64,000 nucleotides of DNA from Auanema rhodensis (lineage: Eukaryota; Nematoda; Chromadorea; Rhabditida; Rhabditidae): NCBI GenBank assembly GCA_964057225.1, contig OZ059894.1, forward strand, positions 11,170,131 to 11,234,130. The letters run 5' to 3'. A model generated the notes under the pieces. That model had not been told where the DNA came from, ran no database searches, and saw only the letters and a program-made list of their open reading frames with translations. The translations under genes were made by a program, and so were the position numbers. Positions 53,268-64,000 of the stretch are shown piece after piece (position 1 is the first letter of the stretch; each line of letters starts with the position of its first letter).

Positions 53268-56200
53268 TGGCTAAATCGATATTGCAACTGTACTACGTAA
53301 GTCTTTAGATCTGCTAGAGATGGAGCAAGGGCTTTACAAGCTAAAGGTGCCTCTTCAGAGCCCTTTTTCTTGTTCAATCTGCGCTCCTATTCCGCGATCC
53401 TACTCAGACCACAATGGTCTCGTCCGCCATCTTCGGAGAGAACATGAGGTCGGAGTAGAATTTGAGTGCCGTGCCTGTGGCCTCACCAGCAATCTGAAGG
53501 CCGTTAAAAGCCATCAGAAAAAAGCTGAAGGATGCCTCCGCATCATAGAGGAAACTGTGGTGATCTCACCTCTATCTCCGAGAGAGCCCAGTTCCCGCCC
53601 TATATTGCGGAGGATCAGGAACACCCGCCCACCAGGCACAAGGACGACCACCCCGCCCGTGGAGGAGCGTACAATGGAGGAAACATCATCCAGTGGACAG
53701 GAACAAGGATCTCCATCAACGGTACGCTTATTTGAGGCCCCAATTCTGGACTTGTCCCCAGAGGCCGAAGTTTCCCCCCTTCCGCGAGAGAGTGAAATAT
53801 TCAACGAGATCAGGGTTCCGAGTACAGAACCATCTTTTGCCGACCCTGATCCGAATAGAAACTCTGAAAACATTTGGGTGGATAGAATTAAAAAGGTAGT
53901 GTGCAAAAGTGAGCTCGAGCAGGTCCTGGAAGAGTTGGTAGACACAATCAGAAAGTCTCTTGACATTATGATCAAAGTTCCCAACTTCCGACAAAGGCGC
54001 CGACCACACACACAACCTGAGGAAGACCAAAAAACCCAGGCGATGAAGATCCAGAAGCTTTGGAGGGCCAACAAGAAGAAAGCCTTTCGACAACTGCTCG
54101 GAGAACAAAGTGAAACCTGCACCATACCATCTGCAGATGTTGAAAAACACTTCCTTTCTGTTCACAGCAGTCAAGGCCCAGCCCTCCCCATCACAGTCAC
54201 CAGACCGGATTTGCCAACTAGTACCGACCCATTAGAAGGTGTTTTCACCCCTTTGGAAGTCTGGGAACGCATACGACGTTGCAGCGATACGGCTCCAGGA
54301 GCTGATGGACTTCGATACTCGCACTGGAAGAAATTTGACCAAGGAGGTCACATATTAGCAGCGATATTTAACACCGTACACAAGCTAGGACACATCCCTT
54401 TTTCCTGGAAAGAGTCGACCACCGTCCTCATCCATAAGAAAGGTGATAAAGCTGACATTAACAACTGGCGACCAATAGCACTTTCGTGCACAATTGGTAA
54501 GACGTACTCAGCTTGTCTTACGCATCGACTGCTAACATGGGCAAGAGCAGAAAAAAGACTTTCTCCCTCCCAAAAGGGCTTTGTGGCCAAAGCTGGATGC
54601 ATGGAACACAACTTTTTGTTGCAAAGTACCATTGCAGACGCTAAACGTAAACGTGAGAAAATTGCAATTGCTTGGCTTGATCTCGCAAACGCTTTTGGAT
54701 CGCTGCCACACGAAACTCTGCTAGACGTTCTAAGATGGTCAGGAATGGCTGAAGCCTCAATATCCCGAGTACGAGCTCTATACACAGATGCCTCTACAAG
54801 AATCCAGACAGGCTCCGGACTCACTTCGACCATTCCAGTTCACGCAGGTGTGTTACAAGGATCCCCACTATCTCCGATCCTGTTCAACCTTGCCATTGAA
54901 CCTCTAATTAAAACCATCTTGGAAACCTCTACAGGCTATAAGCTACACAATCACAACATCGCTGTGCTAGCGTACGCCGATGACCTTGCCCTGGTCTCCT
55001 CATCATCAGAAGATCTACAGAAAATGTTGGACGCAGCATCAAATGCGGCTAATTTCACAGGCTTGACCTTCAAACCAGCGAAATGCGCCACTTTGACGAT
55101 CGACAAAGGGAAAATATCAACAGCCTCATACATGCTTCAGAGCTGCTTTCTACCCGCTCTCAGCAAATTTGACAGCTACTCCCACCTGGGAATCCCTACT
55201 GGAATGCATTTACATAAGTCTGCGGTTCCAACAGTGAATATCATGAGTCAACACTTGGAAAAAATTGACAAATCCTTACTGGCTGAATGGCAGAAAGCTG
55301 ACGCAGTACGCACCTTCCTGATGCCCTGCCTTAATTTTCATATGACGAATGGCCACGTCCCAAAGAGTAAACTAGTCGCCTTTGACAAAGAACTCAAACG
55401 CTGTGCCCGTAGATGGATGCACTATCCTCCAAACGCCAGTGCTGAACCAATCTACCTGCCAACTAACTACGGCGGACTTGGTCTCTCTCGACTCCAACAC
55501 CTGTCAGACGTCTGTGAAGTCACTCATGCCTACCAACTTTTGAAGTCATCTGATCTTGTAGTAGCTGATATTGCGCATCAAGACTCAATAAAAGTAGCAT
55601 CAAAAAGGATTAAACGTCAAGCCAGTAACGATGAGACAGCTGCATATTACAACGGTTCCGTTGATGGCATTTTCGACACCGAAACATCTGATGTTTCCTC
55701 CATCTGGACTAGAGTAAGAGTAGCGATGCGTCAACTCAAGAAACTCATCAACGCTAACTGGACATGCCTCGAAAGTGGTTTAGAACTCAATCTAAACAAC
55801 CAACTGTTAACACCTTCACTATGCCACAGAAGCCTGCGACGTGCATTATGGCTGAAAGACCTTCGGATCCTTCTTCAAAAACCGGATCAAGGGAAAGTCT
55901 TTGATGTCACAATGCTCAACAAAGCGTCCAATCACTTTATGGCGAAGGGAGATTTCATACGGTTTGCTGATTGGCGATTCATCCACAAGGCTCGACTTAA
56001 TACTCTCCAGCTCAATGGCTGTAGAAGACACGGAGAAGGAAACAAACAGTGCCGCAGGTGTAGTTACCCCAACGAAACTGCTGCACATGTTCTTGGACAC
56101 TGCCACTTTCACACGAGAGCAATCCAACTCCGCCACAACAACATCGTGGACCGTCTTATCAAAGCCCTGCCAGAGCCTAAAAACGGAGAAGTTTACACTA

Positions 56201-56994
56201 ACCAGCCTCTTCCTGGCATTAATAGTACACTCCGACCTGACATAGTAGTGGTCGATCATGACGCAAAACACTGTAGTATCGTTGATGTTACAGTGAGCTA
56301 TGAAAACCGCCGACAAGCCATGATAGCCGCGCGTATGATAAAGGAGAGGAAATATGCTGACATAGCCAGCCAATACCAATGTCTTGGTTATAAGACTAGT
56401 GTAGAAGCGTATGTCGTAGGAATGCTTGGAACTATGGACCCGCTCAACGTACAAGCCCTCCGATCACTCAAGATCAGCAGCCACTACAACCGGCTAATGG
56501 AGAAGCTCGTCGTCGCCGATACCATCAAGTGGGCCAGGAATATCTACGTGGAACATGTTTCTGGTGTAAGGCAGTATGAAGAAGAAATTATCCATTGACT
56601 TGTTTGTGATTTGATTGTAATATATTTTTTACTTTTTGTATTACTTATTTTTGTCTTTTTTCTTTCTCTCTTTCTGACCTTCATTGGTACATGTATTTTG
56701 TTGTTTATTTTTAACACCATTGCCGTAGGCACTCAAATTGTTTGATCATAGCGGCACTTGATATTTACTTTTCACTGTTCTGCTTTATTATTCATTTTTT
56801 TTGTTATTCATTACTTTTTTTAACCCACTCCCCCGACTCTTGAGTCGTTTTAGCCTCTGTTGGTAATGTGTTTTATTTTGTACTTTTTAATCACTTGCTG
56901 TTTTAAGTTGTACTGGTAATACCGTCTCCCCGATTCTGGGCTCTTTTTTATTGGTTATTTATTGTTTCATAACATTAGTTATTCAATAAACCAT
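53268..56994 (+). mobile_element. Retrotransposon A8, full length, in the inverted block
   Basis: 3727 bp with perfect 59-bp U2 duplications (53209-53267, 56995-57053). It carries the same silent changes as A7. It is the only copy readable directly on the + strand. Confidence 0.95.
53320..56598 (+). CDS. Retrotransposon polyprotein, intact
   Basis: As A7, apparently the consensus main-subfamily protein of 1092 residues; the only difference I noted is a silent base in the linker region near residue 184. It is read from an ATG 52 nt inside the element, behind U2 nt 1-96 and an intact presumed U2 promoter. Confidence 0.93.
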   Translation: MEQGLYKLKVPLQSPFSCSICAPIPRSYSDHNGLVRHLRREHEVGVEFECRACGLTSNLKAVKSHQKKAEGCLRIIEETVVISPLSPREPSSRPILRRIRNTRPPGTRTTTPPVEERTMEETSSSGQEQGSPSTVRLFEAPILDLSPEAEVSPLPRESEIFNEIRVPSTEPSFADPDPNRNSENIWVDRIKKVVCKSELEQVLEELVDTIRKSLDIMIKVPNFRQRRRPHTQPEEDQKTQAMKIQKLWRANKKKAFRQLLGEQSETCTIPSADVEKHFLSVHSSQGPALPITVTRPDLPTSTDPLEGVFTPLEVWERIRRCSDTAPGADGLRYSHWKKFDQGGHILAAIFNTVHKLGHIPFSWKESTTVLIHKKGDKADINNWRPIALSCTIGKTYSACLTHRLLTWARAEKRLSPSQKGFVAKAGCMEHNFLLQSTIADAKRKREKIAIAWLDLANAFGSLPHETLLDVLRWSGMAEASISRVRALYTDASTRIQTGSGLTSTIPVHAGVLQGSPLSPILFNLAIEPLIKTILETSTGYKLHNHNIAVLAYADDLALVSSSSEDLQKMLDAASNAANFTGLTFKPAKCATLTIDKGKISTASYMLQSCFLPALSKFDSYSHLGIPTGMHLHKSAVPTVNIMSQHLEKIDKSLLAEWQKADAVRTFLMPCLNFHMTNGHVPKSKLVAFDKELKRCARRWMHYPPNASAEPIYLPTNYGGLGLSRLQHLSDVCEVTHAYQLLKSSDLVVADIAHQDSIKVASKRIKRQASNDETAAYYNGSVDGIFDTETSDVSSIWTRVRVAMRQLKKLINANWTCLESGLELNLNNQLLTPSLCHRSLRRALWLKDLRILLQKPDQGKVFDVTMLNKASNHFMAKGDFIRFADWRFIHKARLNTLQLNGCRRHGEGNKQCRRCSYPNETAAHVLGHCHFHTRAIQLRHNNIVDRLIKALPEPKNGEVYTNQPLPGINSTLRPDIVVVDHDAKHCSIVDVTVSYENRRQAMIAARMIKERKYADIASQYQCLGYKTSVEAYVVGMLGTMDPLNVQALRSLKISSHYNRLMEKLVVADTIKWARNIYVEHVSGVRQYEEEIIH

Positions 56995-57141
56995 TAATCG
57001 TTCTTATCGAATTAACCTTCGATATGTGTTCCATTGGTTCACAATAAGGTTAACCGATTTTTGAGACTTGAGGTAGATGCTGGCTTGCTAGCTCCACCTC
57101 ACGGGTCGACCCGCTCTTGCACTGCTGGCGGGAACGGCCCA
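56995..57141 (+). pseudogene. U2 snRNA gene, 3' part (nt 38-184), inverted
   Basis: Ends at GGCCCA, the mature 3' terminus, exactly where the inversion breakpoint lies. The usual downstream palindrome is missing. Confidence 0.87.
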
Positions 57142-57178
57142 ATTTATTTATTTTTATTTTTTATTTTTTTTTTTTATT
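57142..57178. repeat. A/T filler at inversion breakpoint
   Basis: 37 bp of T-rich sequence (ATTTATTTATTTTTATT then a T run) found nowhere else in the window, between the U2 3' end and the resumed spacer. It could be repair filler or a relic of an RNA-derived A tract. Confidence 0.6.
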
Positions 57179-57505
57179 AAGAACAATTTATTGACGTAGA
57201 GAATGTTTGTTCCGAAAAACTACAATATTAAACTATAAAAGTAACAAAAGCGTAGAGGCAGCAAAGACATGAATAAACATAAATGTAAATACAGAATTAC
57301 CAGGTAGTACATAAGTATGACAAAAAATTATAAGAAAGCCATGAAAATAGAAGGTTTGTGAACAAATGAGAGGTACATCTTTGATCGTATAGTCATTTCT
57401 AAACCGTTCGTATGCTGCAGCATCGTCATAAGCGTCACTCAAGTTGAATTTCCATGTGTACTACACGATTTTCATTCTTATTGTTACATTCTTTCCCTGA
57501 GGGAA
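57179..57505. repeat. Partial 5S-to-U2 spacer
   Basis: Begins within the fossil U2 target (AAGAACAATT) and runs to the U2 3' end. Confidence 0.82.
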
Positions 57506-57652
57506 TGGGCCGTTCCCGCCAGCAGTGCAAGAGCGGGTCGACCCGTGAGGTGGAGCTAGCAAGCCAGCATCTACCTCAAGTCTCAAAAATCGGTTAACCT
57601 TATTGTGAACCAATGGAACACATATCGAAGGTTAATTCGATAAGAACGATTA
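57506..57652 (-). pseudogene. U2 snRNA gene, 3' part, next to A9
   Basis: U2 nt 38-184. No 5' part remains, because A9 is broken by the following rearrangement. Confidence 0.85.
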
Positions 57653-59140
57653 ATGGTTTATTGAATAACTAATGTTATGAAACAATAAATAACCAATAAA
57701 AAAGAGCCCAGAATCGGGGAGACGGTATTACCAGTACAACTTAAAACAGCAAGTGATTAAAAAGTACAAAATAAAACACATTACCAACAGAGGCTAAAAC
57801 GACTCAAGAGTCGGGGGAGTGGGTTAAAAAAAGTAATGAATAACAAAAAAAATGAATAATAAAGCAGAACAGTGAAAAGTAAATATCAAGTGCCGCTATG
57901 ATCAAACAATTTGAGTGCCTACGGCAATGGTGTTAAAAATAAACAACAAAATACATGTACCAATGAAGGTCAGAAAGAGAGAAAGAAAAAAGACAAAAAT
58001 AAGTAATACAAAAAGTAAAAAATATATTACAATCAAATCACAAACAAGTCAATGGATAATTTCTTCTTCATACTGCCTTACACCAGAAACATGTTCCACG
58101 TAGATATTCCTGGCCCACTTGATGGTATCGGCGACGACGAGCTTCTCCATTAGCCGGTTGTAGTGGCTGCTGATCTTGAGTGATCGGAGGGCTTGTACGT
58201 TGAGCGGGTCCATAGTTCCAAGCATTCCTACGACATACGCTTCTACACTAGTCTTATAACCAAGACATTGGTATTGGCTGGCTATGTCAGCATATTTCCT
58301 CTCCTTTATCATACGCGCGGCTATCATGGCTTGTCGGCGGTTTTCATAGCTCACTGTAACATCAACGATACTACAGTGTTTTGCGTCATGATCGACCACT
58401 ACTATGTCAGGTCGGAGTGTACTATTAATGCCAGGAAGAGGCTGGTTAGTGTAAACTTCTCCGTTTTTAGGCTCTGGCAGGGCTTTGATAAGACGGTCCA
58501 CGATGTTGTTGTGGCGGAGTTGGATTGCTCTCGTGTGAAAGTGGCAGTGTCCAAGAACATGTGCAGCAGTTTCGTTGGGGTAACTACACCTGCGGCACTG
58601 TTTGTTTCCTTCTCCGTGTCTTCTACAGCCATTGAGCTGGAGAGTATTAAGTCGAGCCTTGTGGATGAATCGCCAATCAGCAAACCGTATGAAATCTCCC
58701 TTCGCCATAAAGTGATTGGACGCTTTGTTGAGCATTGTGACATCAAAGACTTTCCCTTGATCCGGTTTTTGAAGAAGGATCCGAAGGTCTTTCAGCCATA
58801 ATGCACGTCGCAGGCTTCTGTGGCATAGTGAAGGTGTTAACAGTTGGTTGTTTAGATTGAGTTCTAAACCACTTTCGAGGCATGTCCAGTTAGCGTTGAT
58901 GAGTTTCTTGAGTTGACGCATCGCTACTCTTACTCTAGTCCAGATGGAGGAAACATCAGATGTTTCGGTGTCGAAAATGCCATCAACGGAACCGTTGTAA
59001 TATGCAGCTGTCTCATCGTTACTGGCTTGACGTTTAATCCTTTTTGATGCTACTTTTATTGAGTCTTGATGCGCAATATCAGCTACTACAAGATCAGATG
59101 ACTTCAAAAGTTGGTAGGCATGAGTGACTTCACAGACGTC
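57653..59140 (-). mobile_element. Retrotransposon A9, truncated by rearrangement
   Basis: 3' 1488 bp of a main-subfamily element. Its inner end is not a U2 junction but joins inverted spacer DNA at 59140/59141, so the loss is due to rearrangement rather than incomplete reverse transcription. Confidence 0.85.
58049..59140 (-). pseudogene. Retrotransposon ORF, C-terminal third
   Basis: About 363 C-terminal residues starting in DVCEVTHAYQ, with the CCHC and PD..D endonuclease motifs but no reverse transcriptase. A fortuitous ATG in the joined spacer opens the frame at 59161. Confidence 0.82.
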
Positions 59141-59777
59141 CTTGTGTGAGAAAATGTTCAAAAAAAAGTTGTTTTTGTTTTCGTTTTGTTTTCATTTTTC
59201 AAAAATTTACAGTTTTTATAAAAATAATTCTTCTTTCTACAGTAGATTGTAAATTTCATGAAAAAAAATATAGGGAATCAAAAGTTACATTAGGGTCCCG
59301 AATACGGGACATTTTTATATGTGTAAAAACGGTCCAGTTTTAACACAAGGGTTTTCCGGTCTATTATAAGGTAAAACACAGCTTTTTAAACCTCCGTAGC
59401 GTAATGAGAAATGATGATTTCGTGAATGTTAAAGTTTTCTATCATAGTTCTCTATAGTATCTACGTACATATGAAGAAAAAATAGAAAGAAATTTTTCTG
59501 GAAGCAAGTTTCATTGAGCGTTCCGTATAAGGAACATTATGATAAAAATTATAAGGGGGTAAAACATATCATTGTTAACCAAGACGTCTGAAAATAAAAT
59601 TTTCTATTACAATAAATATGAAGTTCTATCATACATATGCATGTTATAAAGACTTTCTAGACGTATTTCAACGGGTTAGAACGAGTTTAAACCGAGTTAT
59701 GAGGAAAAACAATGATATTTAAAAAAAAAACAACTATGTGTTGAAAAAATTTCTCTCTTGATTGGACTTTTTACTGT

Positions 59778-59779
<2 letters not shown>

Positions 59780-59824
<45 letters not shown>
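59780..59824. repeat. (TA)n microsatellite
   Basis: TA tract of about 45 bp in the inverted segment. Confidence 0.95.
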
Positions 59825-59827
<3 letters not shown>

Positions 59828-59969
59828 GGATACATGGCTAACCTTTAGACACATAGGTGAAAAAAAAATTTTTTTTGTTATTGTTACTGTTCCTGTTGTT
59901 TTCTTTGTGGTCGTATCTATTAACAACAAGATTTAGAGTGATATAACTGATAATGAAGAATATGACATT

Positions 59970-60088
59970 GCTTACGACCATACCACGTTGAAAGTACGCC
60001 ATCCCGTCCGATCTGGCAAGTCAAGCAACGTTGGGCCCGGTTAGTACTTGGATCGGAGACGGCTTGGGAATCCCGGGTGTCGTAAGCT
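59970..60088 (+). rRNA. 5S ribosomal RNA (second inverted segment)
   Basis: Full length with the majority sequence, on +. Confidence 0.96.
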
Positions 60089-60261
60089 TTTATATTTTAT
60101 TTGAAATTTTTTGAAGAAATAAAAAAGCTTTGATAACTAAAAAAAAGTTGTTGTTAATCGAATGTTTGCTCTAATAACACGACAGAGGTAGTCTTAGATA
60201 CTGTAAATAACTCGAACACTGTAAAGTTTGGGCATTTCATTTGTTACTGTTCCTGTTGTTG

Positions 60262-61266
60262 ATTTTATTTTCAGACGTCTTGGTTAACAATGATATGTTT
60301 TACCCCCTTATAATTTTTATCATAATGTTCCTTATACGGAACGCTCAATGAAACTTGCTTCCAGAAAAATTTCTTTCTATTTTTTCTTCATATGTACGTA
60401 GATACTATAGAGAACTATGATAGAAAACTTTAACATTCACGAAATCATCATTTCTCATTACGCTACGGAGGTTTAAAAAGCTGTGTTTTACCTTATAATA
60501 GACCGGAAAACCCTTGTGTTAAAACTGGACCGTTTTTACACATATAAAAATGTCCCGTATTCGGGACCCTAATGTAACTTTTGATTCCCTATATTTTTTT
60601 TCATGAAATTTACAATCTACTGTAGAAAGAAGAATTATTTTTATAAAAACTGTAAATTTTTGAAAAATGAAAACAAAACGAAAACAAAAACAACTTTTTT
60701 TTGAACATTTTCTCACACAAGGGTCCCCCCTTACCTACTTTTTTTCTCATTACTCGTTTCAACCTCATCCGATCACTCTGCAAACATGTTTAATCGTTCT
60801 AACTTGTTGAAATACGTCTTAAAAGTCTAAACAACATGCATATGCATAATAGAAACCACCCGAATAGGCCCCCACGCACTAAACGAGATATATACATTAC
60901 CAGTATAGTAATAGAACACATATTGAAGATTAATTCGATAAGAACAATTTATTGACGTAGAGAATGTTTGTTCCGAAAAACTACAATATTAAACTATAAA
61001 AGTAACAAAAGCGTAGAGGCAGCAAAGACATGAATAAACATAAATGTAAATACAGAATTACCAGGTAGTACATAAGTATGACAAAAAATTATAAGAAAGC
61101 CATGAAAATAGAAGGTTTGTGAACAAATGAGAGGTACATCTTTGATCGTATAGTCATTTCTAAACCGTTCGTATGCTGCAGCATCGTCATAAGCGTCACT
61201 CAAGTTGAATTTCCATGTGTACTACACGATTTTCATTCTTATTGTTACATTCTTTCCCTGAGGGAA
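60262..61266. repeat. Partial 5S-to-U2 spacer, unit 13
   Basis: Spacer from ATTTTATTTTCAGACG to the U2 3' end, with the fossil U2 target at 60909-60949. No gene seen. Confidence 0.83.
60909..60949 (-). repeat. Fossil U2 target copy
   Basis: Same relic as at 961. Confidence 0.75.
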
Positions 61267-61413
61267 TGGGCCGTTCCCGCCAGCAGTGCAAGAGCGGGTC
61301 GACCCGTGAGGTGGAGCTAGCAAGCCAGCATCTACCTCAAGTCTCAAAAATCGGTTAACCTTATTGTGAACCAATGGAACACATATCGAAGGTTAATTCG
61401 ATAAGAACGATTA
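61267..61413 (-). pseudogene. U2 snRNA gene, 3' part, split by A10
   Basis: U2 nt 38-184. The 5' part lies beyond the window. Confidence 0.85.
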
Positions 61414-64000
61414 ATGGTTTATTGAATAACTAATGTTATGATACAATAAATAACCAATAAAAAAGAGCCCAGAATCGGGGAGACGGTATTACCAGTACAA
61501 CTTAAAACAGCAAGTGATTAAAAAGTACAAAATAAAACACATTACCAACAGAGGCTAAAACGACTCAAGAGTCGGGGGAGTGGGTTAAAAAAAGTAATGA
61601 ATAACAAAAAAAATGAATAATAAAGCAGAACAGTGAAAAGTAAATATCAAGTGCCGCTATGATCAAACAATTTGAGTGCCTACGGCAATAGTGTTAAAAA
61701 TAAAAAACAAAATACATGTACCAATGAAGGTCAGAAAGAGAGAAAGAAAAAAGACAAAAATAAGTAATACAAAAAGTAAAAAATATATTACAATCAAATC
61801 ACAAACAAGTCAATGGATAATTTCTTCTTCATACTGCCTTACACCAGAAACATGTTCCACGTAGATATTCCTGGCCCACTTGATGGTATCGGCGACGACG
61901 AGCTTCTCCATTAGCCGGTTGTAGTGGCTGCTGATCTTGAGTGATCGGAGGGCTTGTACGTTGAGCGGGTCCATAGTTCCAAGCATTCCTACGACATACG
62001 CTTCTACACTAGTCTTATAACCAAGACATTGGTATTGGCTGGCTATGTCAGCATATTTCCTCTCCTTTATCATACGCGCGGCTATCATGGCTTGTCGGCG
62101 GTTTTCATAGCTCACTGTAACATCAACGATACTACAGTGTTTTGCGTCATGATCGACCACTACTATGTCAGGTCGGAGTGTACTATTAATGCCAGGAAGA
62201 GGCTGGTTAGTGTAAACTTCTCCGTTTTTAGGCTCTGGCAGGGCTTTGATAAGACGGTCCACGATGTTGTTGTGGCGGAGTTGGATTGCTCTCGTGTGAA
62301 AGTGGCAGTGTCCAAGAACATGTGCAGCAGTTTCGTTGGGGTAACTACACCTGCGGCACTGTTTGTTTCCTTCTCCGTGTCTTCTACAGCCATTGAGCTG
62401 GAGAGTATTAAGTCGAGCCTTGTGGATGAATCGCCAATCAGCAAACCGTATGAAATCTCCCTTCGCCATAAAGTGATTGGACGCTTTGTTGAGCATTGTG
62501 ACATCAAAGACTTTCCCTTTGGGACGTGGCCATTCGTCATATGAAAATTAAGGCAGGGCATCAGGAAGGTGCGTACTGCGTCAGCTTTCTGCCATTCAGC
62601 CAGTAAGGATTTGTCAATTTTTTCCAAGTGTTGACTCATGATATTCACTGTTGGAACCGCAGACTTATGTAAATGCATTCCAGTAGGGATTCCCAGGTGG
62701 GAGTAGCTGTCAAATTTGCTGAGAGCGGGTAGAAAGCAGCTCTGAAGCATGTATGAGGCTGTTGATATTTTCCCTTTGTCGATCGTCAAAGTGGCGCATT
62801 TCGCTGGTTTGAAGGTCAAGCCTGTGAAATTAGCCGCATTTGATGCTGCGTCCAACATTTTCTGTAGATCTTCTGATGATGAGGAGACCAGGGCAAGGTC
62901 ATCGGCGTACGCTAGCACAGCGATGTTGTGATTGTGTAGCTTATAGCCTGTAGAGGTTTCCAAGATGGTTTTAATTAGAGGTTCAATGGCAAGGTTGAAC
63001 AGGATCGGAGATAGTGGGGATCCTTGTAACACACCTGCGTGAACTGGAATGGTCGAAGTGAGTCCGGAGCCTGTCTGGATTCTTGTAGAGGCATCTGTGT
63101 ATAGAGCTCGTACTCGGGATATTGAGGCTTCAGCCATTCCTGACCATCTTAGAACGTCTAGCAGAGTTTCGTGTGGCAGCGATCCAAAAGCGTTTGCGAG
63201 ATCAAGCCAAGCAATTGCAATTTTCTCACGTTTACGTTTAGCGTCTGCAATGGTACTTTGCAACAAAAAGTTGTGTTCCATGCATCCAGCTTTGGCCACA
63301 AAGCCCTTTTGGGAGGGAGAAAGTCTTTTTTCTGCTCTTGCCCATGTTAGCAGTCGATGCGTAAGACAAGCTGAGTACGTCTTACCAATTGTGCACGAAA
63401 GTGCTATTGGTCGCCAGTTGTTAATGTCAGCTTTATCACCTTTCTTATGGATGAGGACGGTGGTCGACTCTTTCCAGGAAAAAGGGATGTGTCCTAGCTT
63501 GTGTACGGTGTTAAATATCGCTGCTAATATGTGACCTCCTTGGTCAAATTTCTTCCAGTGCGAGTATCGAAGTCCATCAGCTCCTGGAGCCGTATCGCTG
63601 CAACGTCGTATGCGTTCCCAGACTTCCAAAGGGGTGAAAACACCTTCTAATGGGTCGGTACTAGTTGGCAAATCCGGTCTGGTGACTGTGATGGGGAGGG
63701 CTGGGCCTTGACTGCTGTGAACAGAAAGGAAGTGTTTTTCAACATCTGCAGATGGTATGGTGCAGGTTTCACTTTGTTCTCCGAGCAGTTGTCGAAAGGC
63801 TTTCTTCTTGTTGGCCCTCCAAAGCTTCTGGATCTTCATCGCCTGGGTTTTTTGGTCTTCCTCAGGTTGTGTGTGTGGTCGGCGCCTTTGTCGGAAGTTG
63901 GGAACTTTGATCATAATGTCAAGAGACTTTCTGATTGTGTCTATCAACTCTTCCAGGACCTGCTCGAGCTCACTTTTGCACACTACCTTTTTAATTCTAT
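61414..64000 (-). mobile_element. Retrotransposon A10, internally deleted, runs off window
   Basis: Normal 3' junction next to the 59-bp U2 target (61355-61413). A 526-bp deletion at 62520/62521 joins CTTTCCCTT to TTGGGACGTGG across a short CTT microhomology. The element continues past the right edge. Confidence 0.9.
61810..64000 (-). pseudogene. Retrotransposon ORF broken by internal deletion
   Basis: From the right edge to 62521 the frame encodes the reverse transcriptase part, with YADD. The 526-bp deletion removes about 175 codons between it and the endonuclease and shifts the frame, so the product ends about 119 residues later, at 62163, in an alternative frame. The endonuclease frame (61810-62496) remains open but is disconnected. 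The start codon lies outside the window. Confidence 0.87.

Larger units (their letters stand above)
51776..57141. other. Inverted array segment
   Basis: The 5.37-kb stretch is in the opposite orientation to the rest of the array. It holds part of the spacer with a TA tract, two 5S genes, the U2-upstream spacer and a U2 gene split by A8. The left breakpoint falls inside U2 (after nt 155). The right one falls exactly at the mature U2 3' end and is followed by a 37-bp A/T tract. Confidence 0.85.
59141..60260. other. Second inverted segment, spacer with one 5S gene
   Basis: 1.12 kb of array in reverse: spacer from CTTGTGTGAG through the TA tract (59780-59824), one 5S gene and most of a 5S intergenic stretch. 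It ends at CCTGTTGTT, where normal-orientation spacer resumes after a single extra G. Confidence 0.82.

Noticed and set aside
57142-57178. A/T tract taken as the poly(A) tail of a processed U2 copy
   Set aside because: The adjoining U2 3' part is attached to a complete family-A insertion with promoter-side flank, which a retrocopy would not have. I keep only the breakpoint interpretation.

Overview
This is eukaryotic DNA, most likely from a nematode, made almost entirely of a tandem array in which U2 snRNA genes alternate with 5S rRNA genes. The nematode assignment rests on three things: the 119-nt 5S gene closely resembles the Caenorhabditis 5S sequence as I remember it, the U2 fold and length fit, and the one cellular-style intron (in a Tc1-like transposase) is only 45 nt. 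No species can be named. I see no ordinary protein-coding host gene.

Array layout: in the basic unit, read along the + strand, everything is transcribed leftwards. The order is 5S gene (one, two or three copies, 360 bp apart), an AT-rich spacer of about 1.35 kb with a (TA)n microsatellite, the U2 gene (184 nt), then a 442-bp U2-upstream spacer leading to the next 5S gene. An uninterrupted one-5S unit is about 2.14 kb. I count 18 complete 5S genes (15 on -, 3 on +) and 14 U2 loci, of which only three are uninterrupted (14922-15105, 17060-17243, 43808-43991).

Most other U2 copies are interrupted by site-specific retrotransposons lying in the same orientation as U2. Family A has a full length of 3.7 kb and one 1092-codon ORF with two N-terminal zinc knuckles, a reverse transcriptase with YADD, a CCHC motif and a PD..D restriction-like endonuclease. 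It is present ten times (A1-A10), six with an intact ORF, and duplicates U2 nt 38-96 (59 bp). Family B (B1-B4, 0.78-0.87 kb, no long ORF) uses practically the same first nick but duplicates only U2 nt 39-79 (41 bp). Several loci carry stacked insertions. The array spacer itself holds a decayed 41-bp copy of the same U2 target flanked by decayed family-B ends, so U2 invasion is old here.

Region by region: 1-13.4 kb has U2 loci with A1 and with tandem A2-A3. 13.4-18.2 kb has two recently duplicated units with intact U2. 18.2-21.5 kb has a U2 with B1. 21.7-23.2 kb has an apparently intact Tc1-like transposon in the microsatellite. 24.4-33.0 kb has one U2 carrying A4, B2 and A5 in a row. 33.0-41.6 kb has U2 loci with B3 and with B4+A6. 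42-45.3 kb has an intact U2 and a 5S triplet. 45.3-50.7 kb has A7. 51.8-57.1 kb is an inverted block carrying A8 and two 5S genes on +. 57.2-64 kb is rearranged, with truncated A9, a second short inversion holding one + strand 5S gene, and internally deleted A10 running off the window end.

Likely working model (inference): family A has only 52 nt before its start codon and no visible promoter, so it is probably co-transcribed from the U2 promoter. Its endonuclease opens another U2 gene just 3' of the branch-point-recognition sequence. The array survives because unequal crossing over and conversion regenerate clean units.
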